NCBI GenBank assembly: GCA_016584305.1
Contig: JACEEZ010020423.1
Location: 318,501 to 382,500 of the forward strand
Source of the DNA: Chionoecetes opilio
Taxonomy: Eukaryota; Arthropoda; Malacostraca; Decapoda; Majidae
DNA length: 64,000 nucleotides
Reading direction: 5' to 3'
A program made the position numbers and the translations under genes. Below the pieces are notes generated by a model, which saw nothing but the letters and a program-made list of their open reading frames with translations, searched no databases and was not told where the DNA came from. Below are positions 1 through 33,062 of this stretch, piece after piece. Position 1 is the first letter of the stretch. The number at the start of each line of letters is the position of its first letter.

Positions 1-790
1 ATCATCACTATTGTCTCACATACCCTTAGATATTCCTCCAAAAGCATCAATTTGATCATCTTCCTCACTTTAGCTGAAATGCAGCATAGTCTGTACAATG
101 TATAGAATAAAGTTCCATTCATTGTCTTATCATCCATACCAATATTCTTACCTTGCTTATTCTCCGCCACTCATCGTAAACAACTAGTAGCCATGAGTAC
201 ACATCCTTCTAGCCACTAATTCGCTATATCTCTTCTTCACTTTACTGCTGCACGACATGTCTGTGAATCTTTCACCAATACAATACATCACCACTACGCA
301 CTCATAACTTCAATACATCCACACGCCTCTCACTCCCCTCTGACATTGCCTTACAATCTGAATATCATAACCTATATCTTGCCTGACATTTGTGTATGTA
401 GTCTCATAATTCTTGAAGAAATTATGGAATTAGTTATGTCATTAGCCAGGTATGACTAACAAGCTGATTCCTCTACACCTACGCCATTCACTCTGATCTC
501 CTTTTCCTTTATACACCGAGGATCTAGAAACAACTGTCCACTCTTCCTTCCTTCCAGGCTACGGTACAAAGGACATGCATCCAGCCACTTAGAAGCTTCT
601 CAACCATACTTCAACATTTCATCTGTAATCGCAACTATACTTGGTGCTTCTCCACACTGAAGATCATCAATGAAGTACTCCATAACTTCTCATTTAGTCA
701 TCAATCCTGAGAATCAATTTTAATATCACTTTGTTCATATATTTTTCCTCCAGCCTCTTTCATTCCTATGCATGACACTACTGCCTTCCC
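1..790. other. No gene seen
   Basis: A/T-rich sequence with short frames only. By position it is intron of Nipped-B, or 3' to it if the gene is short. No splice-bordered coding segment matching the rest of the HEAT domain was found here. Confidence 0.5.
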
Positions 791-1003
791 TTAAGCCTTG
801 AGACCCAGAACGTAATTTCCATTGTAATTTGGGTACCATTAGACAATTTTTAGTGACTATAAGCAGTATTTTATAGATATGACCTGTTAAGTATCCTTGT
901 CGACTAACTAATTTGGTATATTAAGTGACTTTTCGTAATTGTATGGCTTGACAACATACAACTTTTTATAGTCAAAGGAAAGATCTGGGTGTGAAGGGGT
1001 TAA
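791..1003 (+). mobile_element. TTAA-flanked MITE, copy 1
   Basis: Family of about 210 bp with imperfect terminal inverted repeats, TTAA-CCCCTTGAGACCCAG at one end and CTGGGTGTGAAGGGG-TTAA at the other. This copy has a slightly diverged left end (TTAAGCCTTGAG). TTAA duplication with CCC-starting ends points to piggyBac-type mobilisation (inference). No coding capacity. Confidence 0.8.
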
Positions 1004-1276
1004 TTGTTCACATTCACCATTTCTTCAAAATAAGTCCATCTTCTTCAGACATCCTGGTTTTCCTCAATGCATCTTACTACTATTATCCTTCACCTCCTTC
1101 CCTCCACTGCTCCGTGTTTTCCCTGCTCCTACTTGTACTTCCTTTCAATATATCATTATCTTTCTATTGCTCTATAATTCCTACAAAATATTTTGTTCAC
1201 TTTTTAATTTTGTTTCATCCACTATTTCACTCCCCTGTTACAGACCATTTTCCTTGTATCCCGTATGGTGTATGGT

Positions 1277-1488
1277 TTAACCCCTTGAGACTCGGAACGT
1301 AATTTCCATTGTTATTTGGGTACCATTAAACAATTTTTATTGACTATAAGCAATGTTTTATAGATATGACCTGTTTAGTATCCTTGTCCATTAGCAAATT
1401 TGGTATTATAAATTATTTTTTGTAATTTTATGGCTAACAACATACAATTTTTTATAGCAAAGGAAAGATCTGGGTGTGAAGGGGTTAA
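1277..1488 (+). mobile_element. TTAA-flanked MITE, copy 2
   Basis: Complete copy with TTAA at both ends and the internal landmarks 'tatagatatgacctgtttag' and 'ggaaagatctgggtgtgaag'. Same orientation as the copy at 791. Confidence 0.85.
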
Positions 1489-1750
1489 GAAATCACTGAT
1501 AGGAAGCTTGCTAGACGGGACAATATCTACATGGTTTGGCAGGCATGTCGCTGTCATCAACTGGATAGAGCGGCGCCTCATTTATCTTTGTTGTTTTAAC
1601 TTTTCCAAGGCCATACACAGACATAAAGGCATGGTTTGATAGTAATCCAATGTCTACACTTCCTCCATACTTTCCATACACCTATCCAACCACATGAAAA
1701 AGATAAACCCTATTGACCAATTATGTCAGAATACAACTTTATCAGTGTGC

Positions 1751-4016
1751 TATGATTTCAGGTTTACCGGAGTGCTGAGTTCTTTGGAACAGATCACAGA
1801 CTTGTTGTTGCTACATTTAAGCTTCATGTCAAGTCCAGAAGAATCTCAAGAGGTAACCATACTGTGTTTCATCTTGAGAAACTGAAGGACTTGACATGTG
1901 CTCATGAGTATGTGGTGGCAGTCTCAAATCGGTTTGATGTGCTCGGTGCTCTCGGGGACCCTGTAGAACTGTGGGATACCTTCAAACGTGAAACTCTACA
2001 GGCTGCCAAGGAATGTATTGGGGAGCGCCCGAGGTCAAGGCGTGGTTTTGTCTCGACGGAGACGCTGGAGAAAATCGAGGAGAGTCGCGCTGCCAGGCTG
2101 GCTGGGAACCGGGACCAGCACAGGGCTCTGTCATGCCGGACTAGAACCCTCCTGGGGAGAGACAAGGAGAGGTATGTCAGGAGTCTCGCTGAGGATGTCG
2201 AGGGTCATTTGAACGCTAATGACCTCCGACCCGCCTACCGAGCCCTGAAGAAGCTCCGTTCCAAGTCTCCTTCTCGGGCGAGTGCTATTCGAACAGCAGA
2301 TGGGCGCCTCGTGTCGGACATGGATGGGCAGATGTCTCGTTGGGCTGAGTACTTTGGGCAGTTGTTCACGGTGGACCCTCCAACTGAGCAGCTTCACACC
2401 ACTGGGTTACAGGCAGTGGATGCCGATCCTCCCATTGACGAAACTGCACCCTCTCTTGACGAAGTCAGAGAGGCTGTAGCAAAGTTGAGGGGTGGAAAGG
2501 CAGCTGGTGTTTGTAATATCAGTGCGGAGCTCCTCAAAGCTGGGGGTGAGGCCATGATCCACGGGTTGCATGCTGTCCTGACTGCCGTGTGGCAATCAGG
2601 TACCATTCCTCCTGACTGGAAAAGGGGGCTGGTCGTCCCTATCTGGAAAGGGAAAGGGGACCGTCAGGACTGCAACAATTACCGCGGTATTACACTGCTC
2701 AGCGTACCAGGCAAGGTGCTTGCCCATCTATTGCTGACACGGATTCGCAGCCATCTGGTGAAGCATCAGAGACCTCAGCAGTCTGGGTTCACGCCTGGTA
2801 AGTCAACAACGGACCGTATCCTAGCGCTTCGTGTCCTGGTGGAACGCCGACGTGAGTTTCGACAGGGGATGCTTGCAGCCTATGTTGATCTCAAGAAGGC
2901 GTTTGACTCAGTGCATCGTGAGTCAATCTGGGATCTTCTGCGACTTCGAGGGATTCCTGCAAGGACTATTGGTTTGATAACTGGTCTGTATTCTGGGACT
3001 GAGAGTGCTGTGAAGTGTGGGGCAGGTGTATCCAGCTTCTTTCCTGTGAACACAGGAGTGAGGCAAGGGTGCGTCCTTGCCCCATCACTTTTCAACGCTT
3101 GCATGGACTGGGTATTGGACAAGGTTGTAGATCAAAGTGATTGTGGAGCATCCGTTGGCAACACCAAGATCGCTGATCTTGTTTTTGCCGATGATGCAGT
3201 AATCTTTGCTGAGTCGCTGGAGGTCCTGGTGATGGCTCTCGAAGCGCTGCACGAGGAGGCAAAGCCTTTGGGACTTGAGGTCTCCTGGCTCAAGACCAAG
3301 GTCCAGGTGTTTGGAGACTTACTAGATGAAGCAGTACAGTCTGTTCATGCGTGTGGCGAGGACATTGAGATCTTGGAAAGTTTTACATACCTTGGTAGCG
3401 CAGTCCATAATGACGGCGGGTCACGTCAAGAAGTCTTACGGCGGATTGGCATAGCCCACGGTGTTATGGACTCGCTCAGCGGGAGTATTTGGCGTTGTCG
3501 GTACCTGTGCAGGACAAAGATCCGGATCTTCAAATCGCTTGTGATCCATGTCTTACTCTATGGTTGTGAGACATGGACACTAAATAGTGACTTGAAGAGA
3601 CAAATCAATGCCTTTGGTAATAAGTGTCTTCGCAGAATCATGGGGTATCACTGGGATGATTACGTGTCAAATCAGCGATTGCACCGTGAGACGGAATCGA
3701 GGCCTATTACCTGCATAGTCCGTCAGCGCCAACTTCGGCTATATGGGCATGTGGCACGCTACCCTGAAACCGATCCTTCCCATCGGGTTGTATCTGTAAG
3801 AGACAATCCGGCGTGGAGGAGGCCAAGGGGGCGCCCACAAGGCTCGTGGCTGGGGCAAGTTGATGTTTCTTGTCGAGAGCTGCTTGGTATGGGAAAGGAG
3901 CCTGCATGGGAACTCGCACGTGGTGACCCCCGGGAGTGGCGTCGTAGGGTGGGCGAGGCGACGTGCCCCCCGGCGTATGCCCCCAATGATTGATTGATTG
4001 ATTGATATGATTTCAG
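1751..4016 (+). mobile_element. 5'-truncated RTE-type non-LTR retrotransposon with 11-bp target duplication
   Basis: The element body is 1762-4005, flanked on both sides by the direct repeat tatgatttcag (1751-1761 and 4006-4016). It begins inside the endonuclease C terminus, has a reverse transcriptase frame and ends in a short (tgat)n tail, as RTE elements do. Exact target duplications and an uninterrupted frame indicate a recent insertion. It lies antisense to Nipped-B, 0.5 kb beyond exon 13, directly beside MITE copy 3. Confidence 0.88.
1762..3993 (+). CDS. RTE-type endonuclease/reverse transcriptase, N-terminally truncated but open
   Basis: The frame stays open from the truncation point. 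It starts with the last part of the APE endonuclease (FFGTDHRLVVATFKLHV) and continues through a linker into reverse transcriptase: GKAAGVCNISAELLK, NNYRGITLLSVPGKVLA, QQSGFTPGKSTTDRI, the AAYVDLKKAFDSVHR aspartate motif, NTGVRQGCVLAPSLFN and the catalytic FADD box (VFADDAVIF). The C-terminal region reads LLYGCETWTL, LRRIMGYHWDDY and GHVARYPETDPSHR, and ends APND-stop just before the (tgat)n tail. All catalytic aspartates are visible. Without the endonuclease and promoter it is not expected to move autonomously. The first in-frame GTG is at 1864; no native start is present. Confidence 0.9.
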   Translation, partial: VYRSAEFFGTDHRLVVATFKLHVKSRRISRGNHTVFHLEKLKDLTCAHEYVVAVSNRFDVLGALGDPVELWDTFKRETLQAAKECIGERPRSRRGFVSTETLEKIEESRAARLAGNRDQHRALSCRTRTLLGRDKERYVRSLAEDVEGHLNANDLRPAYRALKKLRSKSPSRASAIRTADGRLVSDMDGQMSRWAEYFGQLFTVDPPTEQLHTTGLQAVDADPPIDETAPSLDEVREAVAKLRGGKAAGVCNISAELLKAGGEAMIHGLHAVLTAVWQSGTIPPDWKRGLVVPIWKGKGDRQDCNNYRGITLLSVPGKVLAHLLLTRIRSHLVKHQRPQQSGFTPGKSTTDRILALRVLVERRREFRQGMLAAYVDLKKAFDSVHRESIWDLLRLRGIPARTIGLITGLYSGTESAVKCGAGVSSFFPVNTGVRQGCVLAPSLFNACMDWVLDKVVDQSDCGASVGNTKIADLVFADDAVIFAESLEVLVMALEALHEEAKPLGLEVSWLKTKVQVFGDLLDEAVQSVHACGEDIEILESFTYLGSAVHNDGGSRQEVLRRIGIAHGVMDSLSGSIWRCRYLCRTKIRIFKSLVIHVLLYGCETWTLNSDLKRQINAFGNKCLRRIMGYHWDDYVSNQRLHRETESRPITCIVRQRQLRLYGHVARYPETDPSHRVVSVRDNPAWRRPRGRPQGSWLGQVDVSCRELLGMGKEPAWELARGDPREWRRRVGEATCPPAYAPND

Positions 4017-4019
4017 CAC

Positions 4020-4230
4020 TTAACCCCTTCACACCCAGATCTTTCCTTTGCTATAAAAAATTGTATGTTTTCAAGCCATAAAATTACAAAAAGTAACTGA
4101 ATATACCAAATTAGTTAGTGGACGAGGATACTAAACAGGTCACATCTATCAAATATTGCTGATGTTTACTAAATATCGTCTAATGGTACCCAAATTAGTG
4201 GAAATTACGTTCTGGGTCTCAAGGAGTTAA
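4020..4230 (-). mobile_element. TTAA-flanked MITE, copy 3
   Basis: Inverted copy reading TTAACCCCTTCACACCCAG ... CTCAAGGAGTTAA, with TTAA at both ends. It begins three bases after the 3' target duplication of the RTE element. Confidence 0.85.
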
Positions 4231-4470
4231 TGGCTCTGGATCCCCTATTTGCTCAGCGGAAAACTGTCCAATGATGGTTAACTATGGTGATGGCAAGGAG
4301 ATGGAATGGATGTTATCGATGGTGATGCTGACATACAAGAGTTACTACTAAGTACGTCTCCACTGAGAAGAATGGTACATAATCAATGACAGGAACACAA
4401 AGACACGCAGCACTCACTAACAATCCCCAACTCCCCCACTGCCGCCATTCCCTCCCCTGCCAGCACTCAC

Positions 4471-25684
<21,214 letters not shown>

Positions 25685-25701
25685 CCTGCCCCATCACTAC
25701 A

Positions 25702-25710
25702 CCTGAAAAA
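25702..25710 (-). promoter_or_regulatory. Acceptor of Nipped-B 5' UTR exon and out-of-frame upstream ATG
   Basis: The minus strand reads gtctttttcag|gtgtagtgatg, a good acceptor 18 nt before the start codon, implying a separate noncoding first exon. The ATG at 25694-25692 is out of frame with the real start 10 nt downstream and its frame stays open through the end of exon 1. It could dampen translation. Confidence 0.6.
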
Positions 25711-25874
25711 GACATCACCATTAATGACATCACTGTTTCACCACCTGGCCCCACCACCACCACCATCACCTAGGTGTCTGCAGCTATTTATATTTTAGAA
25801 GGGTCGTGTTACTATTAATACTACACCTGCACACACACACACAATATTACCACCAATTGATGGCATAAAAATAG

Positions 25875-25893
25875 TAGTAGTAGTAGTATGTTA

Positions 25894-25956
<63 letters not shown>

Positions 25957-25957
25957 A
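25875..25957. repeat. (TAG)n microsatellite
   Basis: About 27 TAG units with one interruption. Confidence 0.97.
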
Positions 25958-26094
25958 TTCTCGCATACAATAAAAGAAAAATAATAAATTAATATAAATA
26001 TTCAGTAGACAGTCAGTAGCGATCAGAGTTGGGGCTACTGACAACCAGTTATTGGAATCCGCAAATAAACAAGCGGTGGAGGTATCTTTAAATT

Positions 26095-26097
<3 letters not shown>

Positions 26098-26132
<35 letters not shown>
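26098..26132. repeat. Poly-A tract, 34 bp
   Basis: Homopolymer followed by 'gtagtagtagtagg'. May be the tail of an unrecognised retro-insertion. Confidence 0.9.
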
Positions 26133-26135
<3 letters not shown>

Positions 26136-27195
26136 GTAGTAGTAGGAGGAGGATGAAGGGAAAGAAGAAGAACAAGAATTTTCTCGACCAATAATGTTGA
26201 GCAGTACGAAGAAACAATAAAAAGTTGTAGCGGAGTTAAGTGAAGCAATTAATGAAAGTCTTATTATAATACCTGTAATAACAACTTTAATGACTAACAT
26301 TTACACCACACAATTGCCGCTCTTCATATCTCCCCATTATTAATTTTCAGAACTACTAAGAATTTTATTATTACTCTTCAATCACCGTTTTTACTAATTA
26401 CTAACATTATGAACCCTCACACAACACACACACATAACATACATCTGTTCTATATTTAACACTTCCTAGCCTTGACCTTGGAAATTCACATCAATAGTTC
26501 CGTGCAATAAACTATAAAGTATTTGTACTTTTAATTCCACTCCATAATTAGTATCTGAACCCCTAACTCTACAGTCTACACCGTGCACACTAACCGTTCA
26601 CATCAGAGGATCATAAACTCTCCCTTGACTCCAGTTTTGAGTTAATAATACATCAATATTTTCTATATACAGCAGTGTCTATATTGCCCTCATGTATACA
26701 TTATATTCTATTTGCTTTAGTACTTAAGTTCACTCCCTCATGTCTGTATATTATGGGGGGTTTTTCATGTATGTCTTCGGGTGAAAAAACAATTCTTATT
26801 ATTATTATCATTATTAATTACAATATTGAAAAATACTTCATAAAGTTCGCACGCTCTTATTATATCAGTCTTAATCCACAAATTATATATACAATCAAGG
26901 CTTCAGAAAAAAAAAAATTCACAAGTTTTGACAAGTTCTCAAAACAGTAAAGTTCATAAACCCTTCCTGTACATAACACGAACAATCAATCACACGTAAC
27001 TAAAAAACCTTAAATAATGAAGTCCTTGAATCGAGTCCGTCAGAATTACTAATAAAAACAATACTTGGTAACCCTCCCTGACAGGCTACGCACGTAACGC
27101 CACTACCACCAAACTATTACACCACAGCATAGGTAACATGCCACCTGTGCCGAGATACGGGCAAGTGTGTGACAGCCACGATAGCATCACTGGGT

Positions 27196-27345
27196 CAATA
27201 CGCCGCCGCCGCCGCCGCCGCCCGCCTGTCACCCTGCGCTCTATGCCAGTCCTCCTGCGACCCACAGCCAGTCAATACGCCGCCGCCGCCGCCGCCGCCC
27301 GCCTGTCACCCTGCGCTCTATGCCAGTCCTCCTGCGACCCACAGC
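27196..27345. repeat. Tandem duplication of a 74-bp CpG-rich unit
   Basis: Two near-identical copies containing (cgc)n and 'ctatgccagtcctcctgcga'. It is among the most CpG-rich sites between Nipped-B exon 1 and GPATCH1, so it could belong to a promoter or 5' UTR, but no transcript signal is seen. Confidence 0.8.
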
Positions 27346-27568
27346 CAAACAGACTGCAGCGCGCGGTGCCGTGTCGCGTGGGTTACAAATCGTGCCACCA
27401 AAGCTAACACAGGGGCTGTTTAAACACCAGCCTGTCACCACGACGTATATCTAACACTACTTCAACTGATACTATTATCTTGTACTAGAGAGAACGAGAA
27501 CATGCTCTTATTTTCTCATTCTCTCTATTTAAAGATAACCCAACGTATTGTCTCATTTACAACTTCGC

Positions 27569-27607
<39 letters not shown>

Positions 27608-28038
27608 CGTTACGGAAATTAGTTAAAATAGGAAGTGTGTGTGGCGGCTGTATTAGACAATTTAAGTGATGATACAGTATATGAAAAAAAGTTTTGTAAA
27701 TCTTAAATTCCTAGCACATTTAATATATAAATACAAAATGTTACTCACTTCCTAAGTAGCGAAAAGTAAGCAAAAATATTATTGAAGTGTTGCATTCCTT
27801 GAACAAGCACTTTCTCGCATACAATAAAAGAAAAATAATAAATGAATATAAATATAAACTTCATGGTGGACAAATATATGGGCTAAATAAATACTGCATC
27901 TCAGGGGGACTCGAACCCGGAACGCGAGTGGCGAAATGAACCCTGCTGGTGAGATTTTGGTTAAAGGTGACCTGGGCCCCGGCTGTCTGTATGTATGACC
28001 TCCTTCATTAAGCTAAGGCACAACAACTGGGTCACTGC

Positions 28039-28052
<14 letters not shown>

Positions 28053-28123
<71 letters not shown>
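28053..28123. repeat. (GA)n microsatellite
   Basis: Uninterrupted GA, preceded by a short GT run. Confidence 0.97.
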
Positions 28124-28125
<2 letters not shown>

Positions 28126-28655
28126 TTAAGCTTGCCTAGCCATATGAAAATTAGCGACTAGGCACTACCACCACCACCGCCAAAAACAACTAATACTTTA
28201 TAAAAACGACGACGACGCGACGACAAAGAAAACAGACAAAAGCTTCTCCCTGTAAGATTTTTCTGAAAGTTGGAAACACTCGGCAACCTCTTCGTCCCCC
28301 TCTCCCTCTAAACCTGTCCCTTGGTGATTTCGAGGCGTTTATCGAGGGGGGGGGGGGGGGGAGAGGGAGAGGAGAGAGAGTATCCCCCCCTCACACACCG
28401 CACAAGAGGAGGGACGAGGAGGAGAGAGCGTATCAGCTGATCGCTAGCCTGCCTGTCTGGGATGCGAGGAGACCAGCGAGTAGCGAGACAACCCACCACT
28501 TCCTTCCCTCCCAGCAGCCAACCTCTCCCTCTCTTTCTTTCTCATCTCTACCCCCCCCCCTCTTCACCTGCAGCTGCCCCCCTTCCCCCCTACCCACACG
28601 ACCGCCCCCCCGTCCGGTCGAACACCAAGGAAACTCTCTCTCTCACATTACTCTA

Positions 28656-29428
28656 AAAAGGTAGCTCAAGTACAGTAGTTAACTTGAAAAAACTAGTCAA
28701 GTACAGTAGTCAACTAAAAAAACCAGTCAAGTACAGTAGTCAACTAAAAAACTAGTCAAGTACAGTAGTCAACTAAAAAACTAGTCAAGTACAGTTGTCA
28801 ACTTAAAAAAAATTAGCCAAATACAGTAGTCAACTAAAAAAAACTAGTCAAGTACAGTAGTCAACTAAAAAAAACTAGTCAAGTACAGTAGTCAACTAAA
28901 AAAAACTAGTCAAGTACAGTAGTCAACTAAAAAAAACTAGTCAAGTACAGTTGTCAACTTAAAATAAAATTAGCCAAATACAGTAGTCAACTAAAAAAAA
29001 CTAGTCAAGTACAGTAGTCAACTAAAAAAACTAGTCAAGTACAGTAGTCAACTAAAAAAACTAGTCAAGTACAGTAGTCAACTAAAAAAAACTAGTCAAG
29101 TACAGTAGTCAACTAAAAAAACTAGTCAAGTACAGTAGTCAACTAAAAAAACTAGTCAAGTACAGTAGTCAACTAAAAAAACTAGTCAAGTACAGTAGTC
29201 AACTAAAAAAACTAGTCAAGTACAGTAGTCAACTAAAAAAACTAGTCAAGTACAGTAGTCAACTAAAAAAAACTAGTCAAGTACAGTAGTCAACTAAAAA
29301 AACTAGTCAAGTACAGTAGTCAACTAAAAAAACTAGTCAAGTACAGTAGTCAACTAAAAAAACTAGTCAAGTACAGTAGTCAACTACAAAAAACCCAGTC
29401 AAGTACAGTAGTCAACTTAAAAAAAACA
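28656..29428. repeat. 30-bp satellite array, about 25 units
   Basis: Unit 'gtcaagtacagtagtcaact' plus 'aaaaaaacta' with variable A-run length (5-8) that makes units 29-32 bp. Two internal variants (ttgtcaactt ... attagccaaa) occur about 170 bp apart, showing that a higher-order block was duplicated. Confidence 0.95.
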
Positions 29429-29623
29429 CCTAGAGTGGCAGGATGCTATAGCTACCTCAATGACCTGGAAACGCCACGGTGTTTACCACGTTCTGTTACT
29501 ATAGATCCCTTGAGGTAGCAGTCTGGGTGGTGACTGATTAGCGGCCTTCCACTGATATGTATTTTGCAATCTACATATTGTATCTTCCTGTAATGCTATT
29601 TCATCTTTCTTTATTACTGTACT

Positions 29624-29836
29624 TTAACCCCTTGAGACCCAAAACGTAATTTTCATTGTAATATGACTACCATAAGACGATTTTTTAGTGAATATAAACA
29701 ATATTTTATAGATATGACCTGTTTAGTATCCTTGTCGACTAACTGATTTGTTACATTAAGTTACTTTTCGTAATTTTATGGCTGACAACAGACGATTTTT
29801 TATAGCAAAGGAAAGATCTGAGTGTGAAGGGGTTAA
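29624..29836 (+). mobile_element. TTAA-flanked MITE, copy 5
   Basis: Complete ends TTAACCCCTTGAGACCC and GTGTGAAGGGGTTAA. Confidence 0.85.
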
Positions 29837-30518
29837 TATTTTGTTTGTTTGGGAGGGGGGAAAAAACACACACACACACACACACACACCCACACCCACA
29901 CCCACACCCACACAGACACACACACACACACACTTCCTCCCGACCTTTTCGCGTACCTTATTCTGGTAACTTTTTCCCCTTGTTCACAGCGCGGTAAAGG
30001 TTAACACTTATTTTAACTTTTACCTCATGATTAATTAAGTCACTTTGCTTTCTCTCTTTTCCCCACCTGCACACTGTCACGTGCCTGGTTCACACACACA
30101 TACACACACACACACTGCACGTGGCCCTCGCAAGACTCGTACTGCACGCCGGGAGAGCTGAGCCTGACAATACTTCACGCGAATCACTAATCAATAATAC
30201 ACTTAACCTTAAAAAAACATCACGCACGAGAACGAAACACATGAACAAGAAATGAGCACCATGACGCAGTGCTAATCATGTCCCGAACGCCTATATTGGT
30301 GATATTTTGACACAATGACCTGAGAAAAATGTCCTGAATGCCTTACTGACAATAGACACCATAATGTACTAAATAATTAGGTTCTGAACACTTAATGGAT
30401 AAAATTATAATAGATGAATGATTAATGAATTAGAATAGATGAATATGATTAGAATAGAATATTATTAATCATTAACGTACTAATCGTAGGCTTAACGCCT
30501 TACTAACAAGAACAAGAG

Positions 30519-30779
30519 GGTAGAACAAGAAGTAACGGATTCAAGCTGGAAAGCGTAATCTAGAAAGGAAATAGGGAAAAACTGGTTCACAAATAGGGTG
30601 GTGAAAGAGTGGAATGGTCTCAGTAGACAGGTAGTTACTGCGGAGTCATTAGGGAGCTTTAAAGAGGGGCTGGATAGGTTCATGGATGGGGATGAAAGGT
30701 GGATGTAGGTAGTGTTAGGTGACAGGAACTACCACGTGTGTGCCTCGCGGCCTCTTGTAGCTTCCTTATTTTCTTATGT
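30519..30779 (+). mobile_element. LINE 3' end, copy f
   Basis: From 'gtagaacaagaagtaacgga' through 'ggatgaaaggtggatgtagg' to the tail 'cttattttcttatg'. It is 5'-truncated. Confidence 0.85.
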
Positions 30780-30946
30780 AAGACCAGGACACCATAAAGG
30801 AAGTAACAAGGTAAAAAAAACACTTTTAAGAGAAATAAGTAGTTAGGCTTTACTTACGATAAGTAGAAAACGTATCAATGTCAACTGCATCAATTACCAC
30901 ACAAACCTATTAAGTCAGGTCCCATTACTGCCCTGTCATCCATGTC

Positions 30947-31300
30947 TATTATAGTATTCCATTTGCTACAGCCAAATTCCCAACATCCGACCTCCAAACA
31001 TCCGACTTGTCCAAACAACCGACTTTTTTCACCACCACATTGTGTCTTGTTTTGGCCATTTATTTTACTTAGTTTTTTTTTAGTTTATAGAAAACATAGA
31101 TTTGTGGCTTTATTTATGCATGAATTTTACTTTCGCGTATACCACTGGATCGGCCTTCAAGAGCTGCATCTTTTATGTTCTTTACCATTTTGTCCTTACG
31201 TTTATGGTTACTGTGATATCCGAACATCCGACTATTCCAATTATCCGACCTACCTTCGGTCCCCCCAAGGTCGGATAATTAATACTTAGCTGTATATCAT
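30947..31300. mobile_element. Possible Tigger/pogo-like remnant
   Basis: Left side repeats 'catccgac' phrases and the right side reads 'attatccgacctaccttcgg' and 'aaggtcggataatta', the style of pogo/Tigger ends. No transposase frame and no clear TA duplication were found. Confidence 0.3.
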
Positions 31301-31379
31301 TGTACTATTATTAATTATCCATCAACGGACATCAATACATTACTAATTGTACGCCAGGGACGGGGATTGTAAAGCAGAG

Positions 31380-31600
31380 TTAACCCCTTGAGGCCCAGAC
31401 CGTGATTTCCATTGTTTTTTGGGTACCATTAACGATTTTAATGAATATGAGCAATATTTTAAAGATAATATGACCTGTCACCTGTGCAGTATCCTTGTCC
31501 ACTAACTAATTTGGTATATTTAAGTTACTTTTCGTAATTTTATGGCTAACAACAGACGATTTTATGTAGAAAAGAAAAAATCTGGGCGTGTAGGGCTTAA
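31380..31600 (+). mobile_element. TTAA-flanked MITE, copy 6
   Basis: TTAA at both borders; the right end reads GTGTAGGGCTTAA, slightly diverged. Confidence 0.82.
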
Positions 31601-31820
31601 TGACACTACTCAGGCGTTCTGTGATTGGTAATAGTGCGACCTAATCACCCAATGCTCCAATCAAAACGACCCCGTCATGCACGTATATGGTGTGGAGAGA
31701 AAAAGAAGTTTACTCGCGCTCTCTCTCTCAATCACTAAATAATATATCTCCTTAACCTTTACGCTCGGATCAAATTTTACACGCAACTATCGAAGGGTGA
31801 TAATTTGGGTGTTTGTGAAT

Positions 31821-31823
<3 letters not shown>

Positions 31824-31867
<44 letters not shown>

Positions 31868-32339
31868 TTTTTCTCTCTCTCTCATTCCTCCGTATTGTCT
31901 CTAATGTCTCTTCTTCTATACTCCTCTTATATTATAACCACATCCCCCAGTTAACTAGCTTGCCTTTTCCCTATCTTTTCTTTCATGTGTCTACCATTCA
32001 CATACACACACACACACCATAATAGAATAGGGGAAAAAAGAAGCATCAAATTAAAAAAAAAAAAAAAAAAAAAGGCTAGAAAAGAAGGAATAATTATCAT
32101 GAACTTAGAATAGCATATGAATGGATGGTATGTCCTAATAATAACTAACAGGGGGGGGTGGGGGGTATAATGACGGGGTGGGTGAGGTGGTAGAAACCGA
32201 GACTCTTCCTCCACACACACCACCATCCCCCCTCCCCCCCGATAACAGCTGCTCGGGGAGGGTGGGGGAGGGAGTTTTATTACTGTAAGGTAATACTATT
32301 CTATTTCTAAGTAATCAACAGGTGCTCCACCACTACCGT

Positions 32340-32391
<52 letters not shown>
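31824..32391. other. CT microsatellites and poly-A in unique sequence
   Basis: CT runs at 31824-31861 and 32339-32391, an A run of about 22 at 32052 and G-rich stretches near 32150 and 32260. No gene seen. Confidence 0.8.
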
Positions 32392-32393
<2 letters not shown>

Positions 32394-32789
32394 AACTGAC
32401 AACCAACAAATCAATATTCCAGCCGCCCTGTATGTATTAAATCCCAAGCACAATCAATGGATAAGCATTAATGATCTTATAAGTGAAATAATGATAAGAC
32501 AATAAGGTGTTCGATCTTACAAACAGGGTAGAATATTACGATCCTGATTAGTATTACAGGATTCAGTCTCATTAACATATTTAACATTACCGGAATGCTG
32601 GGTGATAATATATAATGGGGAAGAGAACGCCAATAAACACACGTCTCTCAAGCCACGGACTCACGCCTCACACAACACGGCGCACACAAAGAAAAAAAAC
32701 ATCCAGTTTCTTCCCTTTAAATAACACGGACGACTTTAAAAAACCACACCAGACGCTACGCATTCAAACACAGACGCACCACCTCCTCT

Positions 32790-33062
32790 GTGTGTGTGCG
32801 CGTGTTCACCCATGGTCTTGTCCACGCGAGTCAGAACTCGCGGTCGCCAGTTTCGCCCTCGCGGTGCGAGCTTGGAGCTCATTATTACCTATCTTAGGGT
32901 AATAATGGGACCTCACACACCACACACACCCATCCCTTTGCTCAAGGGGGACAGTAACCGCCCGATTTTGTCAGTGTAAAACCTCCGGGAGCAGTGAGGA
33001 TTCGAACCGGCTACCACAGAATGGCAGGCCAGCACTCTATCCACTTGACCATCGGTGGAGGT
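32790..33062 (-). mobile_element. tRNA-derived SINE, second family, copy 1
   Basis: The minus-strand head reads 'gatggtcaagtggatagagt' (A box TGGTCAAGTGG) and 'ggttcgaatcc' (B box, exact match). The body includes 'ttactgtcccccttgagcaa' and ends in 'gtggacaagaccatgggtga'. A second copy lies at 46305-46840. Confidence 0.75.

Noticed and set aside
1375..1639. Short frames on both strands across 1375-1639
   Set aside because: They read through MITE copy 2 and its flank.
28656..29428. CRISPR-like array (regular about 30-bp repeats)
   Set aside because: No unique spacers; units are contiguous and A-run lengths vary. It is a satellite in a eukaryotic genome.
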